In this document: piece after piece, positions 7,333-14,386 of the stretch | How the letters are laid out: each line of letters begins with the position of its first letter | Position numbering within the stretch: the stretch's first letter is position 1 | DNA from: Bordetella parapertussis | GTDB taxonomy: Bacteria > Pseudomonadota > Gammaproteobacteria > Burkholderiales > Burkholderiaceae_D | Assembly (NCBI GenBank): GCA_945883145.1 | Contig: CAMCXB010000046.1 | Span: forward strand, 1-19,189 | Length of the DNA: 19,189 bases | Reading direction: 5' to 3' | The notes under the pieces: model-generated | The model's database searches: none | Told to the model about the DNA's origin: nothing | The model's input: only the letters and a program-made list of their open reading frames with translations | Position numbers and translations under genes: made by a program

Positions 7333-7432
7333 GCCAAGAGTGATCAAGGCTGTTATGAATTTGATTGAATGATGGCGTTCTCAAAGAAAGCCCGAAATGA
7401 GAAAGAAAATTCGGACTGTGTGATGCAAGGAA

Positions 7433-7852
7433 TTAAATACGACTTAATTCTTCTTGAAGGCGAATAATTTTTTCATCCAGTTCACCGACTCCGGACAGAG
7501 TAAGTTCTAAGGATTCTTCACGACTGCGAGCACGAGCTTCTGCAATCAATTGCGCTTCACGCTCAGCTTCACGGCGATCTGATTCAGCTTTCATCTTCAA
7601 TAGCATATCAAGTAAATGCAATACACTAAAAAAACAGCTGAGAAAAAACCAGAGTATCCACAATGAACCGACAGGCAACTGACCGAGCGTAAAGATGGCA
7701 GACATTTCAGTCAGCCAGCTATGCCAATTTAAATCTTGCCACCAACTAAAGCTCGCTTGCACCATGCAAGTCGATGCAAAGACGACCAGAAATAAAATCC
7801 AGTTAAAGAGGAATAAACCTCGTCTGCCAGGTAAAATTTCAGTGATCAACAT
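7433..7852 (-). CDS. ParA-cassette membrane protein, copy A
   Basis: 139 residues. Two membrane helices (about 13-33 and 63-85) with positive residues before the first (PGRRG) and after the second (KMKAESDRRE) predict both ends in the cytoplasm and a periplasmic loop of about 30 residues. That loop contains SWWQDLNWHSWLTEM. After the second helix comes a charged helical segment likely to form a coiled coil, ending in LDEKIIRLQEELSRI. Copy B shares the same plan and the motifs WWxxLNWxxWLT and VGSxWIxW. It follows its coiled-coil partner gene by 17 bases and is the last gene of that pair. I recognise no named family. By position and architecture it would be the membrane anchor of the cassette. 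Confidence 0.78.
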   Translation of the reverse strand: MLITEILPGRRGLFLFNWILFLVVFASTCMVQASFSWWQDLNWHSWLTEMSAIFTLGQLPVGSLWILWFFLSCFFSVLHLLDMLLKMKAESDRREAEREAQLIAEARARSREESLELTLSGVGELDEKIIRLQEELSRI

Positions 7853-7869
7853 ACGACGACTTCATCCTA

Positions 7870-8313
7870 TTATTTTTTCAAAGCATTCGACAAACGTTGG
7901 TTCAACAAACCAGCGATTTCAAGACGCATTCTTGATGTGGCATGAATTTCCATCTCTTTTTGATAGGCGACATTAACTAATTCTGCTGCTAAATTAGAGG
8001 ATTGATGAATTTCAGATTCCAATTCAAGCAGTCTAGCCTCCAATTGTTTTTTTTCTTGCAGCTTGATGCCCACTTCTTTAATTGCCATATCTACATCAGA
8101 CCAACATGACAACTCGGGATCATTAATCTTTAAACTCTGAAAAACGTCTTGTATGGAATCACCTAGGCTAGATAAGGCATCAGCAGGCAATTCTTCCTTA
8201 CGCGACTGCGTTTTTGCATAGTCGTTAATTGACACTACTGGGGCTATGGAATCTGTCCATCCCTCACCTGGTTCAAATCGTTTCATAGTCGGTTTCATTG
8301 CTGGGCTACTCAT
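7870..8313 (-). CDS. ParA-cassette coiled-coil protein, copy A
   Basis: 147 residues from the ATG at 8313, with GGAG six bases upstream; a GTG at 8325 overlaps that site and is rejected. No signal peptide or membrane helix. The N-terminus MSSPAMKPTMKRFEPGEGW carries a basic patch. A flexible region follows, then ADALSSLGDSIQDVFQSLKI (45-64), WSDVDMAI and a long helical stretch from about 78 to 145 with heptad-like Leu/Ile spacing (KLQEKKQLEARLLELESEI), ending in EIHATSRMRLEIAGLLNQ. Very similar to copy B throughout. No known family recognised. The role of adaptor or ATPase activator between the ParA-like protein and the membrane protein is inferred from the conserved trio. Confidence 0.78.
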   Translation of the reverse strand: MSSPAMKPTMKRFEPGEGWTDSIAPVVSINDYAKTQSRKEELPADALSSLGDSIQDVFQSLKINDPELSCWSDVDMAIKEVGIKLQEKKQLEARLLELESEIHQSSNLAAELVNVAYQKEMEIHATSRMRLEIAGLLNQRLSNALKK

Positions 8314-8334
8314 TACACACTCCACGCTTCACTT

Positions 8335-8363
8335 TTAGGTTAACACTAGCCATAATCTAACCT
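8335..8363. promoter_or_regulatory. Inverted repeat in the divergent control region, copy A
   Basis: AGGTTA (8337-8342) and TAACCT (8358-8363) are inverted around a 15-base spacer, between the coiled-coil gene (-) and the ParA-like gene (+). It overlaps the likely promoter of the minus-strand pair. A candidate operator; no matching element was seen by eye in the copy B control region. Confidence 0.35.
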
Positions 8364-8434
8364 GAAATTACTGGCTTACAAGAATTATCTAATTTAAAAC
8401 ATTATTTCTCATGCGATCTTAGTGAACTAACTAC

Positions 8435-8440
8435 TATAAA
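8435..8440 (+). promoter_or_regulatory. Candidate -10 box immediately before parA-like copy A
   Basis: TATAAA ends five bases before the GTG start codon. If used, transcription would begin at or next to that codon and the mRNA would be leaderless, which agrees with the absence of a Shine-Dalgarno. No good -35 is seen 17 bases upstream. Confidence 0.35.
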
Positions 8441-8445
8441 ACATT

Positions 8446-9315
8446 GTGAAGAAAGCTCCACTAAAGATCTTAATTACTAGCCAAAAAGGCGGCGTAGGCA
8501 AAAGTACGTTGTCAGCTAATCTGGCTGCCTATTTTTGCCACACCAGAGGTAAAAAGACCGCTCTGATCGACTTCGACCATCAAGCCACCTCGGGAAAATG
8601 GGTTAAAAAAGCCTATCCCATTGGCATACATTGCAACACAGCTGATCTACCAAACTACAAAGGCCCTGGAATCGTTTTGCTTAAAGCGAAGGAAGCTTTA
8701 AGAAAAGGAGTAGAAAATCATCAGGTTGTGGTCGCTGATCTGACCTGGACTGACGTGCTCTCCCCAGAATTCCTGTTTGAGTTCGATTTAGTACTGGTTC
8801 CAACCTCCCTCTCCATCATAGAACTCGACAGCACGCTGGAATTCATTAATCGCTTTTCCTTCATTTTCAAATCGCGGATGCGTCAACCACCTAAACTGGT
8901 GCTTGTGCCTAGTAGAGTTGACGATTTTGAAACATATGAAGCGATTTTTACCCGCTCCTTCAACACCAGTTTTTTCCTTGCACCGCCTGTGATGTACAGC
9001 GAGAGTGCAAATAACTTTTTTGGCTCTGAATTCTTTGTCTTGACCACCAATCAAGAAGTGCGCGAAAACTTCATGACATTTGCGCGCGCTATTGATGAAT
9101 TGGGCGAAAGCGAAATGGAAGATAGACAAGGACCAAGACGCTCGGAATTTAATCCGAAGTTAAGCGGCACTGTGCTCGATCAATTCCGAGCTATGCGAAA
9201 TTCTGAAGACCCCGACACCTTGGTTGAAAAAAATCCTCAGTCAGAAGCCAAGCAAGGTGTCTCTAAACGCTTGATGTCTGCTATTCCTACTTTCCTCATC
9301 AATAAGCGCGATTAA
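8446..9315 (+). CDS. ParA/MinD-type ATPase of the duplicated cassette, copy A
   Basis: 289 residues. The ATPase domain (about 1-225) has the deviant Walker A box K14-G-G-V-G-K19-S with signature lysine K14 for dimerisation, switch I LIDFDHQATSGKW, Walker B VVVADLTWTD and the ParA strand DLVLVPTSLS. There is no N-terminal helix-turn-helix, so it is not a P1-type partition repressor. A tail of about 65 residues follows; most is variable between copies, but LSGTVLDQFRAMRNS (239-253) and SAIPTFL (278-284) are conserved. The start is GTG; an in-frame stop lies nine bases upstream and no ATG exists before the P-loop, so the start is fixed. Divergent from the coiled-coil and membrane genes. Expected to cycle between ATP dimer and monomer to position something; cargo unknown. 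Confidence 0.9.
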   Translation: MKKAPLKILITSQKGGVGKSTLSANLAAYFCHTRGKKTALIDFDHQATSGKWVKKAYPIGIHCNTADLPNYKGPGIVLLKAKEALRKGVENHQVVVADLTWTDVLSPEFLFEFDLVLVPTSLSIIELDSTLEFINRFSFIFKSRMRQPPKLVLVPSRVDDFETYEAIFTRSFNTSFFLAPPVMYSESANNFFGSEFFVLTTNQEVRENFMTFARAIDELGESEMEDRQGPRRSEFNPKLSGTVLDQFRAMRNSEDPDTLVEKNPQSEAKQGVSKRLMSAIPTFLINKRD

Positions 9316-9321
9316 ATCGCG
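9307..9321. other. Hairpin at the convergent gene junction
   Basis: CGCGAT-TAA-ATCGCG, with the parA-like stop codon as the loop, between the ends of the ATPase gene and the flavoprotein gene. There is no T tract, so it is at best a weak terminator or an mRNA 3' end protector. Confidence 0.4.
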
Positions 9322-9327
9322 AGCTAT

Positions 9328-10824
9328 CTATGCTGCAGCAGCAAAATTCAGATCGCTAATTCGGCCATTTGCATCAACGCGGTAACAAGCAATATCAATG
9401 TGAAAAACTTCAGGCTTCACAATCGATTTTCCCATCAACATACGTGCGCATTCCTGTATTCCTTCTGGCACTGAAGGATGAGGGAAAATCAGCTCAGCTA
9501 AATGTGCCACACCTATTCCCATAGAAATCATCAAAGCTAAAACTTGTATGGTGCTCGATGAATGATTTCCTATCACGCGCATACCGAGAATTTTCATTTC
9601 ATCGTCATCTGACACTAACAATTTAAAGAAACCACCTTTATCACCCATGGCAATCGCACGATTAATATAGCGATAATTCATTTTTGCCAGCTTATAAGAA
9701 ATCTTTTTCTTTCTCGCTTGCGTTTCATTTAAACCTACCGAAGCCACTTCAGGATTTAAAAACATAATGGTAGAAATATTTTCATAAACCAAAGGACGTT
9801 CAGGCTTACCAAAAATTTTTTCTACTGCATAGCGACCTTCTAACTCACCAACATTGACTAAAGAGATATCTGCCGTAAAATCACCAACAGCATAAATATT
9901 TTCGACTGTAGTTTGCGTTAAATCATCTTCACAATAACCGCGACTATCCAGTTTGACGCCTACTGTTTCTAGCCCTAGATTTTCTGTATTCGCAACTCGT
10001 CCTACTGAAATCAATGCATGATCAACCGTATGGATTTCATGTCGACCATCTTTATAATTTAAAACATATTCAACTCTGCCATTCACGATAGACATTTTCT
10101 CTAGTGAAGCCCCATGGTGAATAACAACTCCACTCTGTTCAAGATTAGAAGCAATCGATTGCGCTATGTCTTCATCTTCTGATGGCAAGATTCTTTCTTC
10201 TTTATCGATTAAAAATACTTTTGTCTTTCCAAAGTTAGAAAAGATAGTGGCGAACTCACAGCCTATGACACCGGCACCCAATATCACTATGCTCGATGGA
10301 AAGTCCGATAAAGATGCAATACCATCACTTGATAAGATGATTTTTTCATCGATAGGAATATCTGGCAGATATCGTGGACGACTACCGATTGCAAGCACAA
10401 TCTTGTCAGCCCATATTGTTTGTGTCTTACCATCTGCAATTGTGATTTCAATTTCGTTTTTTGAGATTAGTTTTGCATGCCCATTAAACTCACTCAGATC
10501 GCCCTTGCGCTGATAATAATTAATTTGCTCACGTATTTGACGGTATTTATTATCCACTGCGCTATGCATCGCATTCACTACCACTGAATAATTTAACTCT
10601 ATATCGCGCACAGAAAATCCGCGATCAGAACTACGCGCTACTTTATAACTCTCTGATAATTCCCATAAGGTCTTGGAAGATAATGCGCCATTAAATATTC
10701 CGGCGCCTCCCACACGATTTTTTTCGATTAACGCGACCTTCTTACCAAAATCAATGCCGCGCATCGCTGCAGCAAATCCAGAAGGTCCTGCTCCGATTAC
10801 GCATAAATCAAATTTATCCATCAT
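9328..10824 (-). CDS. Dihydrolipoamide-dehydrogenase-like flavoprotein without redox cysteines
   Basis: 498 residues with the layout of class I pyridine nucleotide-disulfide oxidoreductases. FAD motif GAGPSG is at 11-16, NAD(P) motif GAGVIG at 183-188 with D207 closing the second strand (favours NAD), and the second FAD motif YAVGDFTADI and a dimerisation domain with the His-Glu pair H449/E454 in FPHPSVPE. Where the family has CxxxxC, this protein reads GGAGIFNGALSSK: both cysteines are replaced (G42, A47). It therefore cannot be a lipoamide, glutathione or mercuric reductase; SthA-type transhydrogenase or diaphorase chemistry is possible. A tail of about 33 residues exceeds usual Lpd length. 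Two adjacent ATGs; the one at 10821 has better spacing to GGAG. It sits between the two ParA cassettes. Confidence 0.88.
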   Translation of the reverse strand: MMDKFDLCVIGAGPSGFAAAMRGIDFGKKVALIEKNRVGGAGIFNGALSSKTLWELSESYKVARSSDRGFSVRDIELNYSVVVNAMHSAVDNKYRQIREQINYYQRKGDLSEFNGHAKLISKNEIEITIADGKTQTIWADKIVLAIGSRPRYLPDIPIDEKIILSSDGIASLSDFPSSIVILGAGVIGCEFATIFSNFGKTKVFLIDKEERILPSEDEDIAQSIASNLEQSGVVIHHGASLEKMSIVNGRVEYVLNYKDGRHEIHTVDHALISVGRVANTENLGLETVGVKLDSRGYCEDDLTQTTVENIYAVGDFTADISLVNVGELEGRYAVEKIFGKPERPLVYENISTIMFLNPEVASVGLNETQARKKKISYKLAKMNYRYINRAIAMGDKGGFFKLLVSDDDEMKILGMRVIGNHSSSTIQVLALMISMGIGVAHLAELIFPHPSVPEGIQECARMLMGKSIVKPEVFHIDIACYRVDANGRISDLNFAAAA

Positions 10825-10948
10825 CTCTCCACAATATGATTGTTTTAATTAGTCTCTATTGATTAATTGATGCATTAACTTTGTCCAGTTAAATAACTCT
10901 TTGAATCTATTTTTATTATCAGAAAAGTATTTAGTTGATTTTCAATAA

Positions 10949-10987
10949 TGACTAACTTTATCTAACTTAAAATAGTTAAGTTAGTCA
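10949..10987. promoter_or_regulatory. 10-bp perfect inverted repeat upstream of the flavoprotein gene
   Basis: TGACTAACTT (10949-10958) and AAGTTAGTCA (10978-10987) are perfect inverted arms with a 19-base AT-rich spacer that contains a further CTAACTT copy. The position, about 125 bases before the flavoprotein start, suits an operator for a dimeric regulator. It could also serve the cassette B side, though a terminator lies between. Confidence 0.5.
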
Positions 10988-11030
10988 GTCAATCGTTTTT
11001 AGTTGAAACAATAATCTTAATGAATTGGCG

Positions 11031-11060
11031 AAAAAAAACCCGCGTTATTGCGGGTTTTTA
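11031..11060. terminator. Rho-independent terminator of cassette B minus-strand pair
   Basis: ACCCGC (11038-11043), loop GTTATT, GCGGGT (11050-11055), with an A run before and a T run after, so it can work in both directions. It lies 40 bases beyond the stop codon of membrane protein B, for which the minus-strand T run of eight is well placed. Confidence 0.88.
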
Positions 11061-11094
11061 TAAACTACATAAATAAAGCGATTAGTCGCTATGC

Positions 11095-11526
11095 TTATAT
11101 TTGCTTGAGCGATTCCTGCAGTTTAAGAATTTTTTGTCTAACTTCATCCACGACTTCTGGCTCTGCAGTCTCAGAGAGCGCTGGATTTTCTTCTTCATGA
11201 CTTAACTCTTGCATTGCCTGTTCTTCTGCTTGCGCAGCTGCTAAGTCAGTTTGCTCTTGTTGTTTGCGACTCTGCGCTTTTTCAGCCATCCATATCAAGC
11301 TGATAAGTACTGAGATCAATAACCACACTATCCAAACACTGCCTACCGCCACTTCACGTAAATAAACCGTGGATTGCAAATCTGTTAACCAAGTGCCCCA
11401 ATTCAGGTTTAACCACCAATCAGCCCTGCCCTGAACGGTGCTGGTCCAAATAAATACTGCGATAAAACATACCAAATTAGCGAGAACAAGTAATGATCTC
11501 ACGATGGAAAGACTACGTACTGCCAT
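11095..11526 (-). CDS. ParA-cassette membrane protein, copy B
   Basis: 143 residues, paralogue of the copy A membrane protein. Membrane helices at about 10-31 and 62-83, periplasmic loop with DWWLNLNWGTWLTDL, then a cytoplasmic Gln/Glu/Ala-rich helix with an acidic stretch (HEEENPALSETAEPEVVDEV). It ends in RQKILKLQESLKQI, matching the C-terminal end of copy A. The linker after the second helix is the least conserved part; the loop motif and C-terminus are the most conserved, so these are likely the working surfaces. It follows the coiled-coil gene by 32 bases and is closed by a strong terminator. No named family recognised. Confidence 0.78.
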   Translation of the reverse strand: MAVRSLSIVRSLLVLANLVCFIAVFIWTSTVQGRADWWLNLNWGTWLTDLQSTVYLREVAVGSVWIVWLLISVLISLIWMAEKAQSRKQQEQTDLAAAQAEEQAMQELSHEEENPALSETAEPEVVDEVRQKILKLQESLKQI

Positions 11527-11558
11527 ACATTCCAGCCTCTAAAAATATAGAAAAAGTC

Positions 11559-12017
11559 TCAATTTTTCAATGCATTAGCTAATTTCTGATTCAGCATCTC
11601 AGCAATTTCCAAACGCAACTTAGAGGTTGCATGAATTTCCATCTCACGTTTATAGGCATCATTGACTAAGAGCGCAGCAGCTGAAGAAGCCTCTTCAATT
11701 TCAAGTTTTAGCTCAACGAGTCGATGTTCTAAAAGCTTCTTCTCTTTAAGCTTGACACCGATGCTGCGTATTGCCAAATCAACATCGGACCAAGATTCTA
11801 AACGTGTGTCGCTGATTTTAAGGCTACTAAATACATCTTGAATCGAGTCACCGAGATTAGAAAGAGCATCGGCAGACAATGCTTCGGATTGCGTTGTTAT
11901 TTTATTATTATTAGGTGAATGATGTTCATTAACTAACATGAGTGGAGTGACAGCGTCGCTCCATCCAGAATCGGGTTCAAACCGTTTCATTGCAGGCTTA
12001 GTAGCAGCATTACTCAT
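11559..12017 (-). CDS. ParA-cassette coiled-coil protein, copy B
   Basis: 152 residues; the ATG has a GGAGG Shine-Dalgarno five bases upstream. Same architecture as copy A: N-terminal basic peptide (TKPAMKRFEPDSGWSD), a variable hydrophilic stretch slightly longer than in copy A and rich in Asn/Gln/Ser, and the block ADALSNLGDSIQDVFSSLKI. WSDVDLAI follows, then a long helical region (KLKEKKLLEHRLVELKLEIE) ending EMEIHATSKLRLEIAEMLNQ. Conservation between copies is strongest in the basic peptide, the ADALS block and the C-terminal helix. Cytoplasmic, no membrane helix. Function inferred only from the conserved gene trio. Confidence 0.78.
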   Translation of the reverse strand: MSNAATKPAMKRFEPDSGWSDAVTPLMLVNEHHSPNNNKITTQSEALSADALSNLGDSIQDVFSSLKISDTRLESWSDVDLAIRSIGVKLKEKKLLEHRLVELKLEIEEASSAAALLVNDAYKREMEIHATSKLRLEIAEMLNQKLANALKN

Positions 12018-12146
12018 AACGGCCTCCGGAGAATATTATTAAAACATTAATTGCAATGATACAAATTAACTGTCAAAAGAAATACATTTCGTATAGTATA
12101 GTAGCAAAATAGCTAAGTAAAGCATCTGTTAAATTAAAATTATTCT

Positions 12147-12152
12147 TATAAT
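12147..12152 (+). promoter_or_regulatory. Candidate -10 box for parA-like copy B
   Basis: A consensus TATAAT 31 bases before the ATG would give a short leader of about 25 bases with the GAGG Shine-Dalgarno inside it. No clear -35 was found at 16-18 bases upstream. Confidence 0.4.
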
Positions 12153-12183
12153 CAATGGCTTGTCGGTTAAATCGAGGCTTTAA

Positions 12184-13053
12184 ATGAACTCACCGCTAAA
12201 AATATTAATCACCAGTCAGAAAGGTGGCGTTGGTAAAAGCACGCTATCAGCAAATCTGGCAGCTTACTTCGCATATATAGCAGGTAAAAAAACATCGCTG
12301 ATCGATTTCGATCATCAAGCAACTTCAGGTAAGTGGGTGAAGAAAGCTTATCCCATAGGTATAAATTGCACCACAGTAGATTTACCTAACTCTAAAGGTT
12401 CAGGCATCACACTACTGAAAGCAAAAGAAGCACTCAGAAAAAATGTTGAAGATAATACTGTTGTGATCTCTGATCTAACATGGACTGATGTATTACCACC
12501 TGAATTCTTATTTGAATTCGATCTCATACTGGTACCAAGTTCATTGTCTTGGGTTGAGTTAGATAGTACGATGGAATTCATTAATCGTTTTTCATTCATC
12601 TTTAATTCACGCATGCGTAAACCACCTAAGTTAGTCTTAGTGCCTAGCCGTGTTGATGATTTGACGACCTATGAAGGCATCTTTACTAAATCCTTTACCT
12701 CGAGCTTCTTCTTATCACCACCGGTGATGTATAGCCCAAGTGCAAATGAATTTTTTGGTTCAGAATTCTTTGTGATGACAACAAACAAAGAGATACGTGA
12801 AAACTTCTTAGAGTTTGCACGTTCAATTGAACAACTTGCTGAAGCTGAAGCACTGCTAGTTCAGAATCAAAAGCAAACAACATCACATCACAAAGTGAAT
12901 GGTTCGATTTTGGATAGATTCCGTGCTGTGCGTAATTCAACTGAACAAGAAAAACGCTTAGCGCCTACTACGCAGCATGTTCCACCTTCTGCAGTGGTGT
13001 CAGCAAAGCGTTCTAAATCAGTAATTCCATCGTTCTTAAGACGTGATAGCTAA
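12184..13053 (+). CDS. ParA/MinD-type ATPase of the duplicated cassette, copy B
   Basis: 289 residues, same length as copy A and nearly collinear. Deviant Walker A K13-G-G-V-G-K18-S, LIDFDHQATSGKW, Walker B VVISDLTWTD and DLILVPSSLS are all intact, so both paralogues should be active ATPases. Tail motifs VNGSILDRFRAVRNS (238-252) and SVIPSFL (279-285) match copy A while the linker between them does not. Unlike copy A it begins with ATG and has a GAGG Shine-Dalgarno seven bases upstream. Codons differ at many synonymous positions from copy A, so the duplication is not recent and both proteins appear constrained. Followed by a strong terminator. Confidence 0.9.
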   Translation: MNSPLKILITSQKGGVGKSTLSANLAAYFAYIAGKKTSLIDFDHQATSGKWVKKAYPIGINCTTVDLPNSKGSGITLLKAKEALRKNVEDNTVVISDLTWTDVLPPEFLFEFDLILVPSSLSWVELDSTMEFINRFSFIFNSRMRKPPKLVLVPSRVDDLTTYEGIFTKSFTSSFFLSPPVMYSPSANEFFGSEFFVMTTNKEIRENFLEFARSIEQLAEAEALLVQNQKQTTSHHKVNGSILDRFRAVRNSTEQEKRLAPTTQHVPPSAVVSAKRSKSVIPSFLRRDS

Positions 13054-13081
13054 TCACTGTGCTCTAACCTGTTTGAAAATA

Positions 13082-13114
13082 GAAAAAGCCGCTTGATTCA
13101 AGCGGCTTTTTTTT
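13082..13114 (+). terminator. Rho-independent terminator of parA-like copy B
   Basis: GCCGCTT (13088-13094), loop GATTC, AAGCGGC (13100-13106), followed by eight T. It lies about 30 bases past the stop codon. The A run before the stem allows some activity on the other strand. Confidence 0.93.
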
Positions 13115-13162
13115 CATCTCAATAAACGCGATAACGCATTACAACTCTTCTTCATCACACAA

Positions 13163-13198
13163 TAAAAAATGGCTGCTGCATACACATGCAACAGCCAT
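13163..13198 (-). terminator. Rho-independent terminator of pbpG
   Basis: ATGGCTG-C-TGCAT (13169-13181) pairs with ATGCA-A-CAGCCAT (13186-13198) around a four-base loop, with one internal mismatch. On the minus strand it is followed by a T-rich run (complement of 13163-13168). It lies 26 bases beyond the pbpG stop codon. Confidence 0.85.
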
Positions 13199-13224
13199 CA
13201 ATTTTCTTATACAGCGGTGCGCAA

Positions 13225-14166
13225 TTAATTCAATGCTGACATCACCAAATCCTGTTCCATCCATTGACGGAGCTTAGAAGCATCTTTCACACGCGATTGT
13301 TTGCTCTTACCATTGAGCAGAACAACAATCACATCGCGACCAGCGATGATCGCTTGGAATGCAACGCACTTACCTGCCTTAGTGGTCGTACCCGTCTTTT
13401 GAACCACGATGTCCCATGAAGGATCATGAATCAAACGATTCGTATTGGAATAATGCAAACTCGATTTTTGCGTTTCTAATGTATAGGCTTCTTCAGTTGA
13501 TAATTCGCGTATCAACGGAAATTTTTCTGCGGCTGAAATTAATATAGCGACATCTGATGCCGTAGAAATATTGCCACTCAAAATACCAGTAGGCTCGAGA
13601 AAATGACTATCACGCATGCCTAACTCTTTTGCTTTTGCATTCATGGTCTCAACGAAAAGCTCCAGACCACCTGGATGATTTTTTGCCAGTGTGCTAATCG
13701 CTTTATTTTCAGAACTCATCAACGCCAAACGCAATAAATCATAACGACTTAATTCTGTATCTTTGCGCAATCTGGAGCGCAGTGATTTACCTGCGAATCT
13801 CTTTTCCTCGCCTAATGTAATCATTTCAGACAAATCTGCGCCTGATTCAACAATCACAATCGCTGACATCAACTTAGTGATGGAAGCGATGGACAACACA
13901 TCCTTGCTATTCTTTTCGAATAAAGCACGACCAGAAGCTTGATCTAAAACTAGCGCAGAACGTGCTAACAATACAGGCGACTTATCATGCAAGGCAGCTT
14001 CTAATTTTGCATCAATAGCACGCTCGCCAGTGATGGAAACAGAAGTCTTATGCAAACGACTAACTTCATCAGCCCATGAAGTCGCCATGGTAACCATTGC
14101 TGCAGTTGCGATCAGGCCAGCAAAACAAGCCAGACGCACATAATTGAATTTCATTCTCACAACCAT
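13225..14166 (-). CDS. pbpG: D-alanyl-D-alanine endopeptidase (PBP7 type)
   Basis: A serine penicillin-binding protein of the S11 family that cleaves peptide cross-links in the periplasm. All three active-site motifs are present (numbered from a TTG at 14178): S99-I-T-K102, S156-E-N158 and K261-T-G263. LALMSSENKAISTLAKNHPGG, MNAKAKELGM and SNTNRLI closely follow E. coli PbpG. The size (just over 310 residues) without the C-terminal beta domain and membrane anchor of PBP5 separates it from DacA-type carboxypeptidases. A signal peptide is clear (residues to about 36, ending TSWADE). The start is uncertain: TTG 14178, ATG 14166 or ATG 14154; none is ideally spaced from the nearby GAGG. Closed by its own terminator. 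Confidence 0.92.
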   Translation of the reverse strand: MVVRMKFNYVRLACFAGLIATAAMVTMATSWADEVSRLHKTSVSITGERAIDAKLEAALHDKSPVLLARSALVLDQASGRALFEKNSKDVLSIASITKLMSAIVIVESGADLSEMITLGEEKRFAGKSLRSRLRKDTELSRYDLLRLALMSSENKAISTLAKNHPGGLELFVETMNAKAKELGMRDSHFLEPTGILSGNISTASDVAILISAAEKFPLIRELSTEEAYTLETQKSSLHYSNTNRLIHDPSWDIVVQKTGTTTKAGKCVAFQAIIAGRDVIVVLLNGKSKQSRVKDASKLRQWMEQDLVMSALN

Positions 14167-14386
14167 CCTCACTTTCAATACTCAAACTACTGGTTTTATC
14201 TATCTGGGTAGATATCGACTGCAGCTTAGAAATATTGACGCCGCATTGCAGCAATTTCATAAAAGGTGGCCATTATGATCAAGATTGCAATAAGTTGCAA
14301 TATGGAAATTGGCAAAAAGGAAGGATTACGAGGAAATTAACAAAATATAAACATTTATTACAAACCGAACTCAATAATTGAAACAT

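Noticed and set aside
8788..9129. 113-codon minus-strand frame inside the ParA-like gene copy A
   Set aside because: Antisense to the ATPase domain; no counterpart in the equivalent position of copy B, so not conserved.
10166..10513. 115-codon plus-strand frame inside the flavoprotein gene
   Set aside because: It lies wholly antisense to a strongly supported gene with intact FAD and NAD motifs; a shadow frame.
7433..13053. Plasmid-type parABS partition locus
   Set aside because: Neither small partner has a ParB helix-turn-helix or ribbon-helix-helix fold by eye, no iterated parS-like repeats were seen, and the ATPases lack the N-terminal DNA-binding domain.
7433..13053. Transposon or phage origin of the duplicated cassette
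   Set aside because: No transposase, integrase, terminal repeats or target duplications were found around either copy.
14275..14340. A 21-codon open frame after an AGGTGG element, beginning MIKIAISCNM
   Set aside because: Initiation signals are fair, but the frame is too short to judge, overlaps a small hairpin (ATTGCAA/TTGCAAT) and has no recognisable feature.
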